A stretch of 38,854 bases of DNA, taken from Carboxylicivirga litoralis. Lineage in GTDB: Bacteria > Bacteroidota > Bacteroidia > Bacteroidales > Marinilabiliaceae. Position 1 is the first letter of the stretch, and each line of letters starts with the position of its first letter. Made by a program: the position numbers and the translations under genes. Where the stretch lies: assembly GCF_025499605.1 (NCBI RefSeq), contig NZ_JAFMVC010000032.1, positions 1 through 38,854 on the forward strand, given 5' to 3'. Below the pieces are notes generated by a model, which was not told where the DNA came from, did not search any database, and saw only the letters and a program-made list of their open reading frames with translations. Below, piece by piece: positions 14,523 to 24,155 of this stretch.

Positions 14523-17345
14523 ATGGATAAATTCTCATTTTTGGGTAATAGCGAAATTGGCTTAATAGATGAGCTTTACAAGCAATATAAAGAAGACCCG
14601 GACTCCGTTGAAGAGTCGTACCAAAAGTTTTTTCAGGGATTTGATTTTGCACTTGAAAACTACCAGCAGTCCAGCAGCTCTGGTTTTGTCGATAAAGAAT
14701 TTCATGTACTTAACCTGATTCACGGGTACCGTCAGCGTGGACACCTGTTTACCAAGACCAACCCGGTTCGTACCCGTCGAAAATACTATCCAACGCTCGA
14801 TGTTGAGAACTTCAACTTGTCAGACAAGGATTTGGATACCGTTTTTCAGGCAGGTAATGAGTTGGGTATCGGAGCCACTCCTTTAAAAGAGATTATTGCG
14901 CATTTGCAACAAACTTACTGTCAGTCGGTTGCTGTGGAATACCTGTATATTCGTCATCCCGAGATTCTGGGTTGGATGAAAAGCCGCATGGAAAGCGTGA
15001 AGAATACGCCTGATTTTTCGGCCGAAAAGAAACGGATGATTTTTAAACAGTTGAATACGGCGGTGGGTTTCGAAAGCTTTATCCACAAGAAGTTTGTTGG
15101 TCAAAAACGTTTTTCTTTAGAAGGCTCAGAGACTTTGATTCCGGGTTTACATGCTTTAATTAATAAAGGGGCCGAACTGGGAGCCGAAGAAGTGGTGATT
15201 GGGATGGCTCACCGGGGCCGGTTAAATGTACTGACCAACATCTTACAAAAGCCTTACAAAAATGTGTTTAAAGAATTTGTAGGCGATGAGTATGAAGAAG
15301 GCATTTCACTAGGCGATGTGAAGTATCACCTGGGCTATTGCAGCGATATTGAGGCCAGCAATGGGAGTACCGTGCGTGTGAACCTGACACCCAATCCATC
15401 GCACCTGGAGACGGTGGCACCGATCATTGAAGGTATCTCGCGCTCAAAAATTGACCATAAATACGATAAGAATTTTGACAAAGTAGTGCCTATTGTCATT
15501 CACGGTGATGCCGCTATTGCCGGGCAAGGTGTGGCCTACGAAGTGGTGCAGATGGCGCAGCTGCGTGGCTACAAAACCGGTGGAACCATTCATATTGTCA
15601 TTAACAACCAGGTTGGCTTTACGACTAATTACCTCGAAGGTCGTTCATCGACCTATTGCACCGATGTGGGTAAGGTCACCCGCTCTCCGGTTTTCCATGT
15701 GAATGGCGACGATGTGGAGGCTTTGGTTTATACCATTGAATTGGCCATGGAGTACCGCCAGCGCTTTAATTCTGATGTGTTTATTGATTTGCTGTCGTAT
15801 CGTAAATATGGACATAACGAAGGGGACGAACCCCGTTTTACCCAGCCAATTTTGTACAAAGAAATAGCGCGTCACAAGAATCCGCGTGATATTTATAAGC
15901 TGAAGCTTGAGGAAGAAAATGTGGTGTCGAAAGAAGATGCCAGAAAAGAAGAAGTGGACTTTAATCAATTGCTGGAAGAAGAGCTGGAAGCCTCACGACA
16001 GATTGATAAAGTGGTTATTCAGCGCTTTTTGGATGACGACTGGAAAGAGTACCGCCATTCGGAACAGCAGGATTTTGTATCGTCTCCCGATACATCTGTG
16101 AAACATGCTACTTTGCTGAATTTGTTAGAGCGTATCAACTATCTGCCTGATGACAAAAAATTCTTCAAGAAACTGCATAAAATCGTTAATGACCGTAAAC
16201 AAATGGTGGCAGAGAATCGTCTGGATTGGGCTTTAGGTGAACAATTGGCTTATGCGTCTTTGGTGACCGAAGGACATCCGGTGCGTTTAAGTGGTCAGGA
16301 TGCTGAGCGAGGTACATTTGCCCATCGTCATGCCGCCTTAACCATTGAAGATACCGATAAACGCTATCGACCTTTACAACATATTGCGCCCGATCAGGCA
16401 TCGTTTAAGGTGTTTAATTCGCTGTTGTCGGAATATGGAGTAATGGGTTTTGAATATGGTTATGCTTTAGCCAAGCCTGATGGTTTAACCATTTGGGAAG
16501 CGCAGTTTGGCGATTTCTATAATGTGGCGCAGGTGATCATCGACCAGTATATATCATCGGCCGAAGAAAAATGGGGCTTAATGAATGGTCTGGTGCTTTT
16601 ATTGCCGCATGGTTTCGAAGGACAAGGACCTGAACATTCCAGTGCGCGCGTTGAGCGTTTCTTGTCATTAGCTGCCCGTAACAATATGCAGGTGGTAAAT
16701 TGTACCACGCCGGCCAACTTCTTCCATGTATTGCGTCGTCAGTTAAAGCGCGAGTTCCGTATTCCATTGGTGTTATTTACACCTAAAAGTTTGTTGCGCC
16801 ATCCGAAATGTGTATCGTCATTAGCTGATTTTGAAGAAGGTGGTTTTAAGGAGGTGATCGATGATAATAATGTAGATGTGAGTGATGTAAAACGAGTTGT
16901 TTTTTCTACGGGTAAAATCTATTACGATTTATTAGCACGTAAAGAAGAGCTGGATGCGCGCGATGTGGCTTTAGTACGTTTGGAGCAGATGCATCCGTTC
17001 CCGAAAGAACAGGTGGATGCCATCCTGAAGAAATACGATAACGCCCTCTTGCACTTATGGGTGCAGGAAGAGCCGGAGAACATGGGTGCCTGGAATTACA
17101 TTCGCAGCAAGATGCCCGATGTGGGGATTGTACCTGTTGCGCGTATTGCCAGCGGTAGCCCTGCAACAGGTTTAAATGGCTTACATGTTATTGGCCAAAA
17201 TGAAATTGTAAATAAAGTGTTTAAAGGTTGTCATTGCGAACGTCAATTGAAATATTGTGGTTTGCAGTGTGTTGAAGGTAAATCGCGCACCGAAATTTTA
17301 AAGCAGCACAAGTATTTTGAAGAGAAACCAAGATTTTCGATATAA
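14523..17345 (+). CDS. sucA: 2-oxoglutarate dehydrogenase E1 component
   Basis: This is a 940-aa protein of full E1o length. It decarboxylates 2-oxoglutarate with thiamine diphosphate and passes the succinyl group to the E2 lipoyl arm in the TCA cycle. The N-terminal segment FLGNSEIGLIDELYKQY is the E2/E3-tethering start typical of E1o. MAHRGRLNVL and HLGYCSDIEASNG mark the substrate pocket. The thiamine diphosphate motif starts at GDAAIAGQG near residue 328 and ends with INNQVGFTTN near 362. EAQFGDF and HGFEGQGPEHSSAR follow in the transketolase-like domain. It is transcribed with sucB 91 bp downstream. The E3 dihydrolipoamide dehydrogenase gene is not in the window. Confidence 0.97.
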   Translation: MDKFSFLGNSEIGLIDELYKQYKEDPDSVEESYQKFFQGFDFALENYQQSSSSGFVDKEFHVLNLIHGYRQRGHLFTKTNPVRTRRKYYPTLDVENFNLSDKDLDTVFQAGNELGIGATPLKEIIAHLQQTYCQSVAVEYLYIRHPEILGWMKSRMESVKNTPDFSAEKKRMIFKQLNTAVGFESFIHKKFVGQKRFSLEGSETLIPGLHALINKGAELGAEEVVIGMAHRGRLNVLTNILQKPYKNVFKEFVGDEYEEGISLGDVKYHLGYCSDIEASNGSTVRVNLTPNPSHLETVAPIIEGISRSKIDHKYDKNFDKVVPIVIHGDAAIAGQGVAYEVVQMAQLRGYKTGGTIHIVINNQVGFTTNYLEGRSSTYCTDVGKVTRSPVFHVNGDDVEALVYTIELAMEYRQRFNSDVFIDLLSYRKYGHNEGDEPRFTQPILYKEIARHKNPRDIYKLKLEEENVVSKEDARKEEVDFNQLLEEELEASRQIDKVVIQRFLDDDWKEYRHSEQQDFVSSPDTSVKHATLLNLLERINYLPDDKKFFKKLHKIVNDRKQMVAENRLDWALGEQLAYASLVTEGHPVRLSGQDAERGTFAHRHAALTIEDTDKRYRPLQHIAPDQASFKVFNSLLSEYGVMGFEYGYALAKPDGLTIWEAQFGDFYNVAQVIIDQYISSAEEKWGLMNGLVLLLPHGFEGQGPEHSSARVERFLSLAARNNMQVVNCTTPANFFHVLRRQLKREFRIPLVLFTPKSLLRHPKCVSSLADFEEGGFKEVIDDNNVDVSDVKRVVFSTGKIYYDLLARKEELDARDVALVRLEQMHPFPKEQVDAILKKYDNALLHLWVQEEPENMGAWNYIRSKMPDVGIVPVARIASGSPATGLNGLHVIGQNEIVNKVFKGCHCERQLKYCGLQCVEGKSRTEILKQHKYFEEKPRFSI

Positions 17346-17436
17346 TAATTAGCCAGTAGTTTAATGTCAGTAGTCTTTAGTTGTTTTTTGGACATCTGTC
17401 CTCGGTCTACAGACTTCAGACTAAATTTTTGAAAAT

Positions 17437-18711
17437 ATGATTATTGAAATAAAAGTTCCTACGCCAGGCGAATCCATAACAGAAGTTGAATTGGCATCGT
17501 GGATGGTATCCGATGGCGATATTGTTGAAAAGGATCAGGAAATTGCTGAGATAGAATCCGATAAGGCCACTTTATCGTTATTAGCGACCGAAGCGGGTAA
17601 AATTAAAATTGTGGTTGAAGCTGGCGAAACCATTGCTGTTGGGGCAGTGGCATGTACGGTGGATACTGAATTTGCCGGTGAGGCTACATCGCAAGCTACA
17701 CCAGAAGCAAGCTCAGAACCTGCAGTAGGCGAGGAGAAACAGGAAGTTTCCCCAAAGCCCGAACAACCAGAGGCTAAAGCAAACACAACGAACTACCCGG
17801 ATGCCAAAGTATCGCCATTGGCAAAAAAGCGGATGGAAGAGGCTGACTTGAATATTGATGAGGTCATTAATGGTTTAAAGCGCATTTCAACCAAAGAGGT
17901 GGAGATGGTTAAGAATTTGCCGGAGCAGGAAACGCCTTCGAGCGGAGGTGGACACTCCGCCTTTATCGCTAGTCATGCCAGCCGTGATGCTGAACGCCAA
18001 AAAATGACTATGCTGCGTAAGAAGCTGAGTCAACGCTTGGTGGCCGTTAAGAATGAAACCGCGATGCTGACCACCTTCAACGAGGTGGATATGTCGGCAG
18101 TGATGGCTCTGCGAAAGAAATACCAGTCAAAATTCATTGACAAGCATGGAGTGAAGCTGGGTTTTATGTCCTTTTTTATCAAGGCTGCTTCATTAGCTTT
18201 AAAACATCATCCCATGGTGAATGCCATGATTGATGGTGACGAGATTGTAATACCAGACTACCACGATGTATCCGTGGCTGTGCAAACGCCCAAAGGTTTG
18301 ATGGTGCCGGTTATCCGTAATATTGAAACCCTAAGCCTCGATGGTATTGAGACATCATTAAAGAATTTAGCTGAAAAGGCCCGTAAAGGTAAAATTGGCC
18401 TGGAAGAGATGACGGGAGGAACCTTTACAGTAACCAATGGCGGTGTGTTTGGTTCCATGTTGAGTACACCAATTATCAATCCGCCACAATCGGCCATCAT
18501 GGGCATGCACAATATTGTTGAGCGGCCCGTAGCAGTGAACGGCAAGGTGGAGATACGGCCGATTATGTACCTGGCTTTATCCTACGACCATCGTATTATT
18601 GATGGCAAGGATTCGGTAGGGTTCTTAGTGAAAGTAAAGGAAATGATTGAAGATCCGGCTAAGCTGCTGGCAGGTGGTTTCGATCCGGAACAGGAAGTGC
18701 TAGGCTTGTAA
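17437..18711 (+). CDS. sucB: dihydrolipoamide succinyltransferase, E2 of 2-oxoglutarate dehydrogenase
   Basis: The product is a 424-aa E2 core subunit. An N-terminal lipoyl domain (residues 1-75) carries the lipoylated Lys43 in [12 protein letters not shown] Glu/Pro/Ala-rich linker (about 76-120) follows, then a peripheral E1/E3-binding segment with [19 protein letters not shown], and finally the acyltransferase domain (about 190-424). The catalytic motif DHRIIDG is intact, with His385 and Asp389. The segment FMSFFIKAA is typical of the succinyltransferase subtype. It transfers the succinyl group to CoA. It follows sucA closely and ends at a hairpin, so the two form an operon. Confidence 0.95.
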   Translation: MIIEIKVPTPGESITEVELASWMVSDGDIVEKDQEIAEIESDKATLSLLATEAGKIKIVVEAGETIAVGAVACTVDTEFAGEATSQATPEASSEPAVGEEKQEVSPKPEQPEAKANTTNYPDAKVSPLAKKRMEEADLNIDEVINGLKRISTKEVEMVKNLPEQETPSSGGGHSAFIASHASRDAERQKMTMLRKKLSQRLVAVKNETAMLTTFNEVDMSAVMALRKKYQSKFIDKHGVKLGFMSFFIKAASLALKHHPMVNAMIDGDEIVIPDYHDVSVAVQTPKGLMVPVIRNIETLSLDGIETSLKNLAEKARKGKIGLEEMTGGTFTVTNGGVFGSMLSTPIINPPQSAIMGMHNIVERPVAVNGKVEIRPIMYLALSYDHRIIDGKDSVGFLVKVKEMIEDPAKLLAGGFDPEQEVLGL

Positions 18712-18729
18712 TCTAAGTACAAAATAGAA

Positions 18730-18783
18730 CTACAAAGTCTCAAGGTTGCTAAGTTTTTCTTAATCTACTTTGAGACTTTGTGG
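18730..18783 (+). terminator. long hairpin after sucB (repeat-derived)
   Basis: The arms 18730-18746 (CTACAAAGTCTCAAGGT) and 18767-18783 (ACTTTGAGACTTTGTGG) pair at 15 of 17 positions around a 20-nt loop containing TTTTTCTT. The arms belong to the same ACAAAG repeat family as the gap before sucA. It may end sucAB transcription, though no long T-run follows. Confidence 0.5.
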
Positions 18784-18813
18784 TTATTATAGTTAGATGT
18801 TGTTCGTTTAGTT

Positions 18814-18822
18814 TAATTTTGC
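18814..18822 (+). promoter_or_regulatory. -7 element of Cys-rich protein gene
   Basis: TAATTTTGC is a perfect TAnnTTTG followed by C, 24 bp before the ATG. A matching -33 TTG is not visible. Confidence 0.5.
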
Positions 18823-18846
18823 TTTTTCTAATCTCAACAAAAAAAG

Positions 18847-19128
18847 ATGAACGATAAAAAGCAGACTGAAAACTATAAATTTACTCAACATACCAAATGC
18901 GAATTCTTTCCATGTCACCAGGTAAAAAATGTGGAAGAATTTAATTGCCTGTTTTGCTATTGCCCTTTATACATGCTTAAAGATAAGTGTGGAGGTAATT
19001 TTAAATATACCAATGGCGTTAAAGACTGCAGCGATTGCCTTAAACCACACACCAAAGGTGCCTATGACCATGTGATGAGTAAAATGAAAATGGTGATTGA
19101 AATAGGAAGCCAAAGGGAGGGTAAATAA
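18847..19128 (+). CDS. cysteine-rich small domain protein
   Basis: This encodes 93 aa with no signal peptide. It contains nine Cys, grouped as KCEFFPCHQ, FNCLFCYCPLY, DKCGG and DCSDCLKPH, together with His residues. The arrangement matches the cysteine-rich small domain family (PF04071-type), thought to bind a metal such as zinc. In other genomes the domain occurs alone or near cobalamin-biosynthesis genes; no such gene is near here. It is a single-gene unit with its own -7 box and a possible hairpin downstream. The exact function is unknown. Confidence 0.75.
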   Translation: MNDKKQTENYKFTQHTKCEFFPCHQVKNVEEFNCLFCYCPLYMLKDKCGGNFKYTNGVKDCSDCLKPHTKGAYDHVMSKMKMVIEIGSQREGK

Positions 19129-19532
19129 CCTCTGTTTTGGCATTAACCTCCCGTTAATCGTGATAAGCTTTTATATAAACAAAATGGCTTATCATCACTT
19201 TGTTATTCATTTGGTATAACACTGGCAGACTCATGTTGTTGTACAGTTGTCATAGTTTGTTTTAAAGGTTATGTAGTTGAAGTCAGACCTTTAAAGTATG
19301 TGATTGAATTTTAGATAGTTTTGTTCTATTAATTTCTTTTAAATCTTAAAGTAGCTATACTCAAAGGGTTAGCTTTAAAATGGGTGTGCAATGATTTTTT
19401 TAAGGTAACTCTTGATATAATCTATCGTAAGAGAAATGGCACGAACAGAATAGTGTTATAAGGAAAATTATTAACCTAAAAAGACACGGGGACAGCTCAA
19501 TGCAAAGGATGATTGAGTGTGTTTAGTGGCAA
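19129..19532. other. 404-bp intergenic region with one hairpin
   Basis: No gene is visible. TGATAAGC (19161-19168) pairs with GCTTATCA (19187-19194), and TTTT/AAAA can extend the stem; it is a plausible terminator for the Cys-rich gene. Just before the next gene, CTCAAT (19496-19501) pairs with ATTGAG (19512-19517). The remainder is AT-rich and probably holds the promoter and a long leader of the lipoprotein gene, but I find no good -7 box. Confidence 0.5.
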
Positions 19533-20813
19533 ATGAAACAATTTAACATGAAAAAGATGAAATGGTTGTCAGCAATGCTTATTGCTGGCGTTTTTGCTTT
19601 TACAGCATGTAGTGATGATGAAGGCAACGGAGAAAATTTTAGCGACTTGCCGGTTGAAGAGCAAAAAGCTCAAATGGAGAGTGAAGGAATTGCAATGGTT
19701 CAGAAAATGGACGAAGCTAAAAGCCTTCAAACATATGATGTATTGGATAGTTTCTTTGCATTAATGGACGAAGCTAATGCCGAGCCTGTTAAAGCGCTTG
19801 AATTTTCTTTAAATGAGGTAATGTCGCTTCAGCAAACTAAATCAATTGTTAGTTTAAAAGGAGCTTTGGTTGACAAAATGAGAGCTTCTGATGAGTTTTA
19901 TGCAGAGACAGGTGTTTATGAGTGGGATGCAGCAGTTGGTGATTGGGCAGTTGTAGAGCAATCTGATTCAGAGGTTACTTATCGTTTTCCTGTAGAAGAA
20001 CAAACAGCAGAAATCAGTGTTTATGGTTTTGCAGTAAAAGACGCTACTCATCAGGATGATCCTGAAATGGTGATTGAATTACCATTGTCGTTAAATGCGC
20101 ATGTAAAGCTTGGTGAAGTGGTGATTACAAGTTTTTCGCTAACAGCTGAGTGGAATGATGATGATACACCAAAAAACATCACTGAAATCATTACGCTTGA
20201 GAACTTCTCTTTTACAAGTGAATTAACTAATACAACTAGCAAAGTTGGCGCCAGCGCTGCCTTTAAGTACAAAGAGGAGATGATTTATGGCAATGGTTTC
20301 ACTCTTGAAGGCGATTTCTCATATGATGAAATTTTCAATACTATTCCTGGTGATGAAACAGGTATGGATGATGCATTGGCTCAGGAAGTACTTGAAAAAG
20401 CAAATGTTTGGTTCCAGTTAGGCAATATTAAAATTGAAGGTATACTTGATTTTAAGGGCTTTATGGAAGCGTTAGCTGATAAAGTGGAAACTGTTAATAT
20501 GGAAGATGAAGATGCTTTCAATGACATGATGGTTGAGCTTATCAATGAATATGCTATTCTTTATGTGCGTTTTGCTGATTCGAATGAAATTATCGCTAAA
20601 GGAGAATTCTATCTTGAAGAAGTAGATGATTTGTATGGTGGAAGCTATGTTGAACCAGCTTTCTTAATGGTATTTGGCGATGGTTCAAAAATGACTGTTG
20701 ACCAGTTTGTAGAAGAAGGTTTTGGTGACTTACTTGATGAGGTTGAGAGCTTTATTAATGCTTTAGAAGAAGCATACGGTGAGGAGGAAGAAGTGGTTGT
20801 AACACCAGCTTAA
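19533..20813 (+). CDS. predicted surface-exposed lipoprotein, unrecognised
   Basis: The gene encodes 426 aa. The signal peptide ends in lipobox AFTAC with the acylated Cys at residue 26; a shorter start at residue 6 (ATG 19548) would also work. The residues after Cys are SDDEGN. An acidic SDD-type stretch right after the Cys is the known lipoprotein export signal of Bacteroidota, so display on the cell surface is likely. The mature chain is strongly acidic and rich in beta-strand and helix segments without a known motif. The C-terminus GEEEEVVVTPA is also acidic. It lies upstream of a TonB receptor but is separated from it by a hairpin, so linkage is uncertain. Confidence 0.7.
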   Translation: MKQFNMKKMKWLSAMLIAGVFAFTACSDDEGNGENFSDLPVEEQKAQMESEGIAMVQKMDEAKSLQTYDVLDSFFALMDEANAEPVKALEFSLNEVMSLQQTKSIVSLKGALVDKMRASDEFYAETGVYEWDAAVGDWAVVEQSDSEVTYRFPVEEQTAEISVYGFAVKDATHQDDPEMVIELPLSLNAHVKLGEVVITSFSLTAEWNDDDTPKNITEIITLENFSFTSELTNTTSKVGASAAFKYKEEMIYGNGFTLEGDFSYDEIFNTIPGDETGMDDALAQEVLEKANVWFQLGNIKIEGILDFKGFMEALADKVETVNMEDEDAFNDMMVELINEYAILYVRFADSNEIIAKGEFYLEEVDDLYGGSYVEPAFLMVFGDGSKMTVDQFVEEGFGDLLDEVESFINALEEAYGEEEEVVVTPA

Positions 20814-20838
20814 TTCTAACTTATAAAAATATGTAGTA

Positions 20839-20870
20839 ATTGGAGATCTATTATGGTCTCCAATTCTTTT
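20839..20870 (+). terminator. terminator or attenuator between lipoprotein and TonB receptor genes
   Basis: ATTGGAGA (20839-20846) and TCTCCAAT (20857-20864) form a perfect 8-bp stem with a 10-nt loop, followed by TCTTTT. It starts 25 nt after the lipoprotein stop and ends 15 nt before the likely TTG start of the receptor gene. Confidence 0.75.
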
Positions 20871-20885
20871 ATATAATTGTCACTT

Positions 20886-23189
20886 TTGAAGTACATATTT
20901 TTCAATATTATTTGTTTTGTCTGCATTGTCGCTCATGCGCAAGAATCGAAGTGGTGCATCAGTGGACAGGTGGTTGCCAGCGATAATAGTGAAGGCATCC
21001 CTTCTGTTCATGTTACTACCTTAGATGGTAAAAAAGGAACTGTAACAGATGCTGATGGCGCATTTGAATTATGTGGTTTGGCGGGAGAAAGTGTTACAAT
21101 TAAAATTGGGCATACGGCCTTTGAGAATCAGCAATTAACCGTTGAAAGAGATGATAATAAGCCATTAACCATTCGTTTGAATTTTAAGGTGTATCAGGCT
21201 TCGGAGGTGCAGATCAATGCCTCGCAGAAAAATATCGTTAAAAACTATATTCCGGGTAAACTAACCTTAAAAAAAGAAGATGTACTGGCTATTCCTGCCT
21301 TTTTAGGAAGTCCTGATGTGTTGCGTGGTTTGCAATTATTACCAGGTATGCAGTCGGTGAGTGAAGGTAATGGTGGCATTTATGTGCGTGGAGGTTCGCC
21401 CGGTCAAAACTTTGTACTGTTTGATAATATCGAGCTTATGAATCCAACCCATCTAATGGGTATCTATTCAGTTTTTAATCCTTTGCTTACCAACAAAGTG
21501 GATTTTTATAAAGGTAATGCACCAATTCATCTGTCATCGCGCTTGGCATCATCCATTATTGTTGATACCTATAGTCAGAAACCAGATAGCAGTAATTGGT
21601 CGGGTAATCTTGGAAATATTGTTAGCAACCTTACTTACAACGGGCAATCGAAGAACAAGCGTTGGTACTTCAATACAGGCATCAGGCGCAGTTATCTCGA
21701 TGTATTGGGCTATATGGCAAGTCCATTCCTGGAGGATGAAAACAATTACTTTAAGCAGAATAATTATACTTTTTACGATTGGAATGGAAAGCTGCACTTT
21801 AAGTCGGGAAACGATAAGTTGGTATTAAGTTGGTACCTTGGCTATGATGACTTTAAAATGACCAGCAAACAACACGAAATTGAATCCAACTCCGAATGGG
21901 GTAATAAGGGCATCAGCTTTTTATGGAATAAGTTATTGTCTTCTAATCTAAGTATGGAAAACACCATCTCTTATTCCTCCTATTTTTCAGATTTCGGGGC
22001 TAATATACCTGATGGTTCAATGCGCTTTGCAACTGATTACGAGCAATATCAGTTTAAAAACCGTTTTAGTTATCAGTTAAATAAGCATTATTTGCGTTGG
22101 GGATTAGAGCTCACTCGATACGATATAGTGCCCCAGGATTTAAAGATTAGTTACCTCGAAAATAGCGAAGCAAGCCTTGATGATTATCAAAGTACAGCTT
22201 TAAGGCTTTTTGCAAGTAATCATTTTCAGATTAGTCCGCTGTGGTCGGTTTATGCCGGGGCTGCGCTAAATTATTACCGGTTGGAAGAAGCATCGGGACA
22301 AAACATAAAATCGGACGCGCCGCAGATTTTACCCAATGTGATAACCTCATTAAATTACAATCCTACAAAACTGTCGTCGTACAAGTTGTCGTACGCCTTT
22401 AATACACAGAATATTCATTTAGCATCTATTGCATCCATTCCTTTGCCATCCGATATTTGGATGCCGGCAACAAATGCATTACCGCTCGAAAAAGGTCATC
22501 AGGTGACTTTGGGGTTCTTTCGAGAATATCCCGAATATCAGTTGCAGTGGGGCCTTGAAGGCTATGGTAAATATATGGATAATCAATTATTACTCAAGTT
22601 CAATCTCGAACAAAAAGAGTTAGACAGCTTTGATGAAAACTTTTATAAAGGACAAGGCTTGGCTTATGGAACTGAGTTATACATAAACAAGCAAGGGAAG
22701 AACTTCAATTTGACGATTGGCTATACCTTGGGTTGGGCAAAGCAACAGTTCGATGATATCAATGACGGGAAGTGGCACGATGCGAAGTATGACCGTCGAC
22801 ATGATTTAAACCTACAGGCAACTTATGTGCTTAATAAGCGAATTGATTTTGGAACTGTGTTTATCTATGCCAGCGGTAATAAAGCTACTTTACCAACTGG
22901 GCGCTATTGGCTGATGGGCACAATTGCCAACGATTATGCAGGAGTTAATAATTATCGGATGCCGGCATATCACCGCATGGATGTTTCGATGAATTACCAT
23001 TTAACATCTAAGCTTTTTGCCGAATCGATAATTAATTTCTCCATAATTAATATTTACGGCAGGAGCAATCCCTATTACATATACTACCAGGTTGAAGAAG
23101 GCCAGAAAGATTATGAGTTAAGTATTAAAGCCAAGCAGGTTTCGTTGTTTCCAATTATGCCATCCATTAGCTGGCGTTTTAAATTTTAA
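20886..23189 (+). CDS. TonB-dependent outer-membrane receptor with carboxypeptidase-like domain
   Basis: This encodes about 767 aa. There is no ATG at the N-terminus: TTG at 20886 gives the good signal peptide MKYIFFNIICFVCIVAHAQ, and TTG at 20877 is the alternative. Domains in order are a carboxypeptidase-regulatory-like beta-sandwich (about 25-105, SGQVVASDNSEGIPSVHVTT), a TonB plug (about 115-235, LRGLQLLPGMQSVSEGNGG and YVRGGSPGQNFVLFDN), and a 22-strand barrel ending in SWRFKF. It imports an unknown ligand with TonB energy. It is 2 nt from a DUF4249 lipoprotein gene, a common pair in the phylum. There is no SusD homologue, so it is not a standard polysaccharide locus. Confidence 0.9.
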   Translation: MKYIFFNIICFVCIVAHAQESKWCISGQVVASDNSEGIPSVHVTTLDGKKGTVTDADGAFELCGLAGESVTIKIGHTAFENQQLTVERDDNKPLTIRLNFKVYQASEVQINASQKNIVKNYIPGKLTLKKEDVLAIPAFLGSPDVLRGLQLLPGMQSVSEGNGGIYVRGGSPGQNFVLFDNIELMNPTHLMGIYSVFNPLLTNKVDFYKGNAPIHLSSRLASSIIVDTYSQKPDSSNWSGNLGNIVSNLTYNGQSKNKRWYFNTGIRRSYLDVLGYMASPFLEDENNYFKQNNYTFYDWNGKLHFKSGNDKLVLSWYLGYDDFKMTSKQHEIESNSEWGNKGISFLWNKLLSSNLSMENTISYSSYFSDFGANIPDGSMRFATDYEQYQFKNRFSYQLNKHYLRWGLELTRYDIVPQDLKISYLENSEASLDDYQSTALRLFASNHFQISPLWSVYAGAALNYYRLEEASGQNIKSDAPQILPNVITSLNYNPTKLSSYKLSYAFNTQNIHLASIASIPLPSDIWMPATNALPLEKGHQVTLGFFREYPEYQLQWGLEGYGKYMDNQLLLKFNLEQKELDSFDENFYKGQGLAYGTELYINKQGKNFNLTIGYTLGWAKQQFDDINDGKWHDAKYDRRHDLNLQATYVLNKRIDFGTVFIYASGNKATLPTGRYWLMGTIANDYAGVNNYRMPAYHRMDVSMNYHLTSKLFAESIINFSIINIYGRSNPYYIYYQVEEGQKDYELSIKAKQVSLFPIMPSISWRFKF

Positions 23190-23191
23190 GT

Positions 23192-24070
23192 ATGCGAGTA
23201 TTTTTAGTTATATCCATAATATTGTTGATGGCCTGTTCTAAAGATGTTGTCATAGAGCAAGTCGATTATGAGCGCAAAATTGTTGTGGATGGTTGGATAG
23301 AAAATGAAGGACGTGCTAATGTGTTATTGACGATGAGTTCACCCTTTTTAACTGACTATGATTCGGCTTCCATTCGTAATACGTTTCTAAACTACGCCAA
23401 GGTGTCAATCACTAATGGAAAAGGGGAGGCAGAGGTGCTTACTTTAACGCATCAGGAAGAGTTTTTTCCACCTTTCGTGTATAAAAGCATCAACATGAAG
23501 GGGGAAGTAGGTGAAAGTTACCAAATTGAAGTGCTCTATCAGAACCGAAGGGTGACGGCAATGACGACAATCCCTTCATTACCAGAAGTTGAGTGGGTTG
23601 AGGTAGAAGCGGTCTCAGATACTTCCATGGTCATAGAGTCAAGTGTGAAGGATGTAATTGAAAGTAAAAACTACTACTATTCGCAGATAAAAACCTTACA
23701 CTTTGATACACGTTTTCACCCAACAGATAATCCATTGATGATTGACAAATTATTTAACGGAGAATCGCATACATTTCAGTTGAAAAGAAGCAATCAGCCC
23801 GATCCATTAAGCATTTATAATATCAATTCGGAACGTAACTTGTTATCCGATGAGTTTGCTATAACCGATACGGTTCAGGTAAAAATCTCCCAAATAGACG
23901 AGGAGTCTTATCGTGTGCTTAATGGTATTTATATTGACCACCTAAGTCATGGAAATCCATTTTCATTGGTTGATCAGAAAACACACACTAATGTTCAAGG
24001 TGGCATTGGCAGGTGGACTGGTCTGGCTACCCGAAATTACCTGGTTACCTACAAAAAAGCCCCTCAGTAG
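23192..24070 (+). CDS. DUF4249 lipoprotein, partner of TonB receptor
   Basis: The product is a 292-aa lipoprotein with lipobox LLMAC and the acylated Cys at residue 15. The following sequence, VVIEQVDYERKIVVDGWIENE, then LLTMSSPFL, matches the DUF4249 family. Family members are regularly encoded right after a TonB-dependent receptor in Bacteroidota and probably sit on or under the barrel as an accessory ligand-binding lipoprotein, like SusD in Sus systems (inference). The gene starts 2 nt after the receptor stop, so the two are co-translated. The last codons form the left arm of the terminator. Confidence 0.82.
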   Translation: MRVFLVISIILLMACSKDVVIEQVDYERKIVVDGWIENEGRANVLLTMSSPFLTDYDSASIRNTFLNYAKVSITNGKGEAEVLTLTHQEEFFPPFVYKSINMKGEVGESYQIEVLYQNRRVTAMTTIPSLPEVEWVEVEAVSDTSMVIESSVKDVIESKNYYYSQIKTLHFDTRFHPTDNPLMIDKLFNGESHTFQLKRSNQPDPLSIYNINSERNLLSDEFAITDTVQVKISQIDEESYRVLNGIYIDHLSHGNPFSLVDQKTHTNVQGGIGRWTGLATRNYLVTYKKAPQ

Positions 24071-24085
24071 TAACTGAAAGGCTTT
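24056..24085. terminator. bidirectional terminator overlapping a stop codon
   Basis: AAAGCCCCTCAGT (24056-24068) pairs with ACTGAAAGGCTTT (24073-24085) at 11 of 13 positions with a 4-nt loop. It overlaps the last codons of the DUF4249 gene. On the minus strand it is followed by six T, so it can also end the convergent DUF4293 gene. Confidence 0.8.
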
Positions 24086-24155
24086 AGTTTAGTATTTTAA
24101 CTGATGTGGACTTATTAACGAATAGTTTTATCCTTCGGCTTCCGTCCTCTGTCTT

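Noticed and set aside
17346-17436. Promoter or regulatory RNA between sucA and sucB
   Set aside because: The 91-bp gap holds short decayed repeats (TCTGTCCTCGGTCTACAGAC) but no -7 box or stable hairpin with a T-run, so simple co-transcription is more likely.
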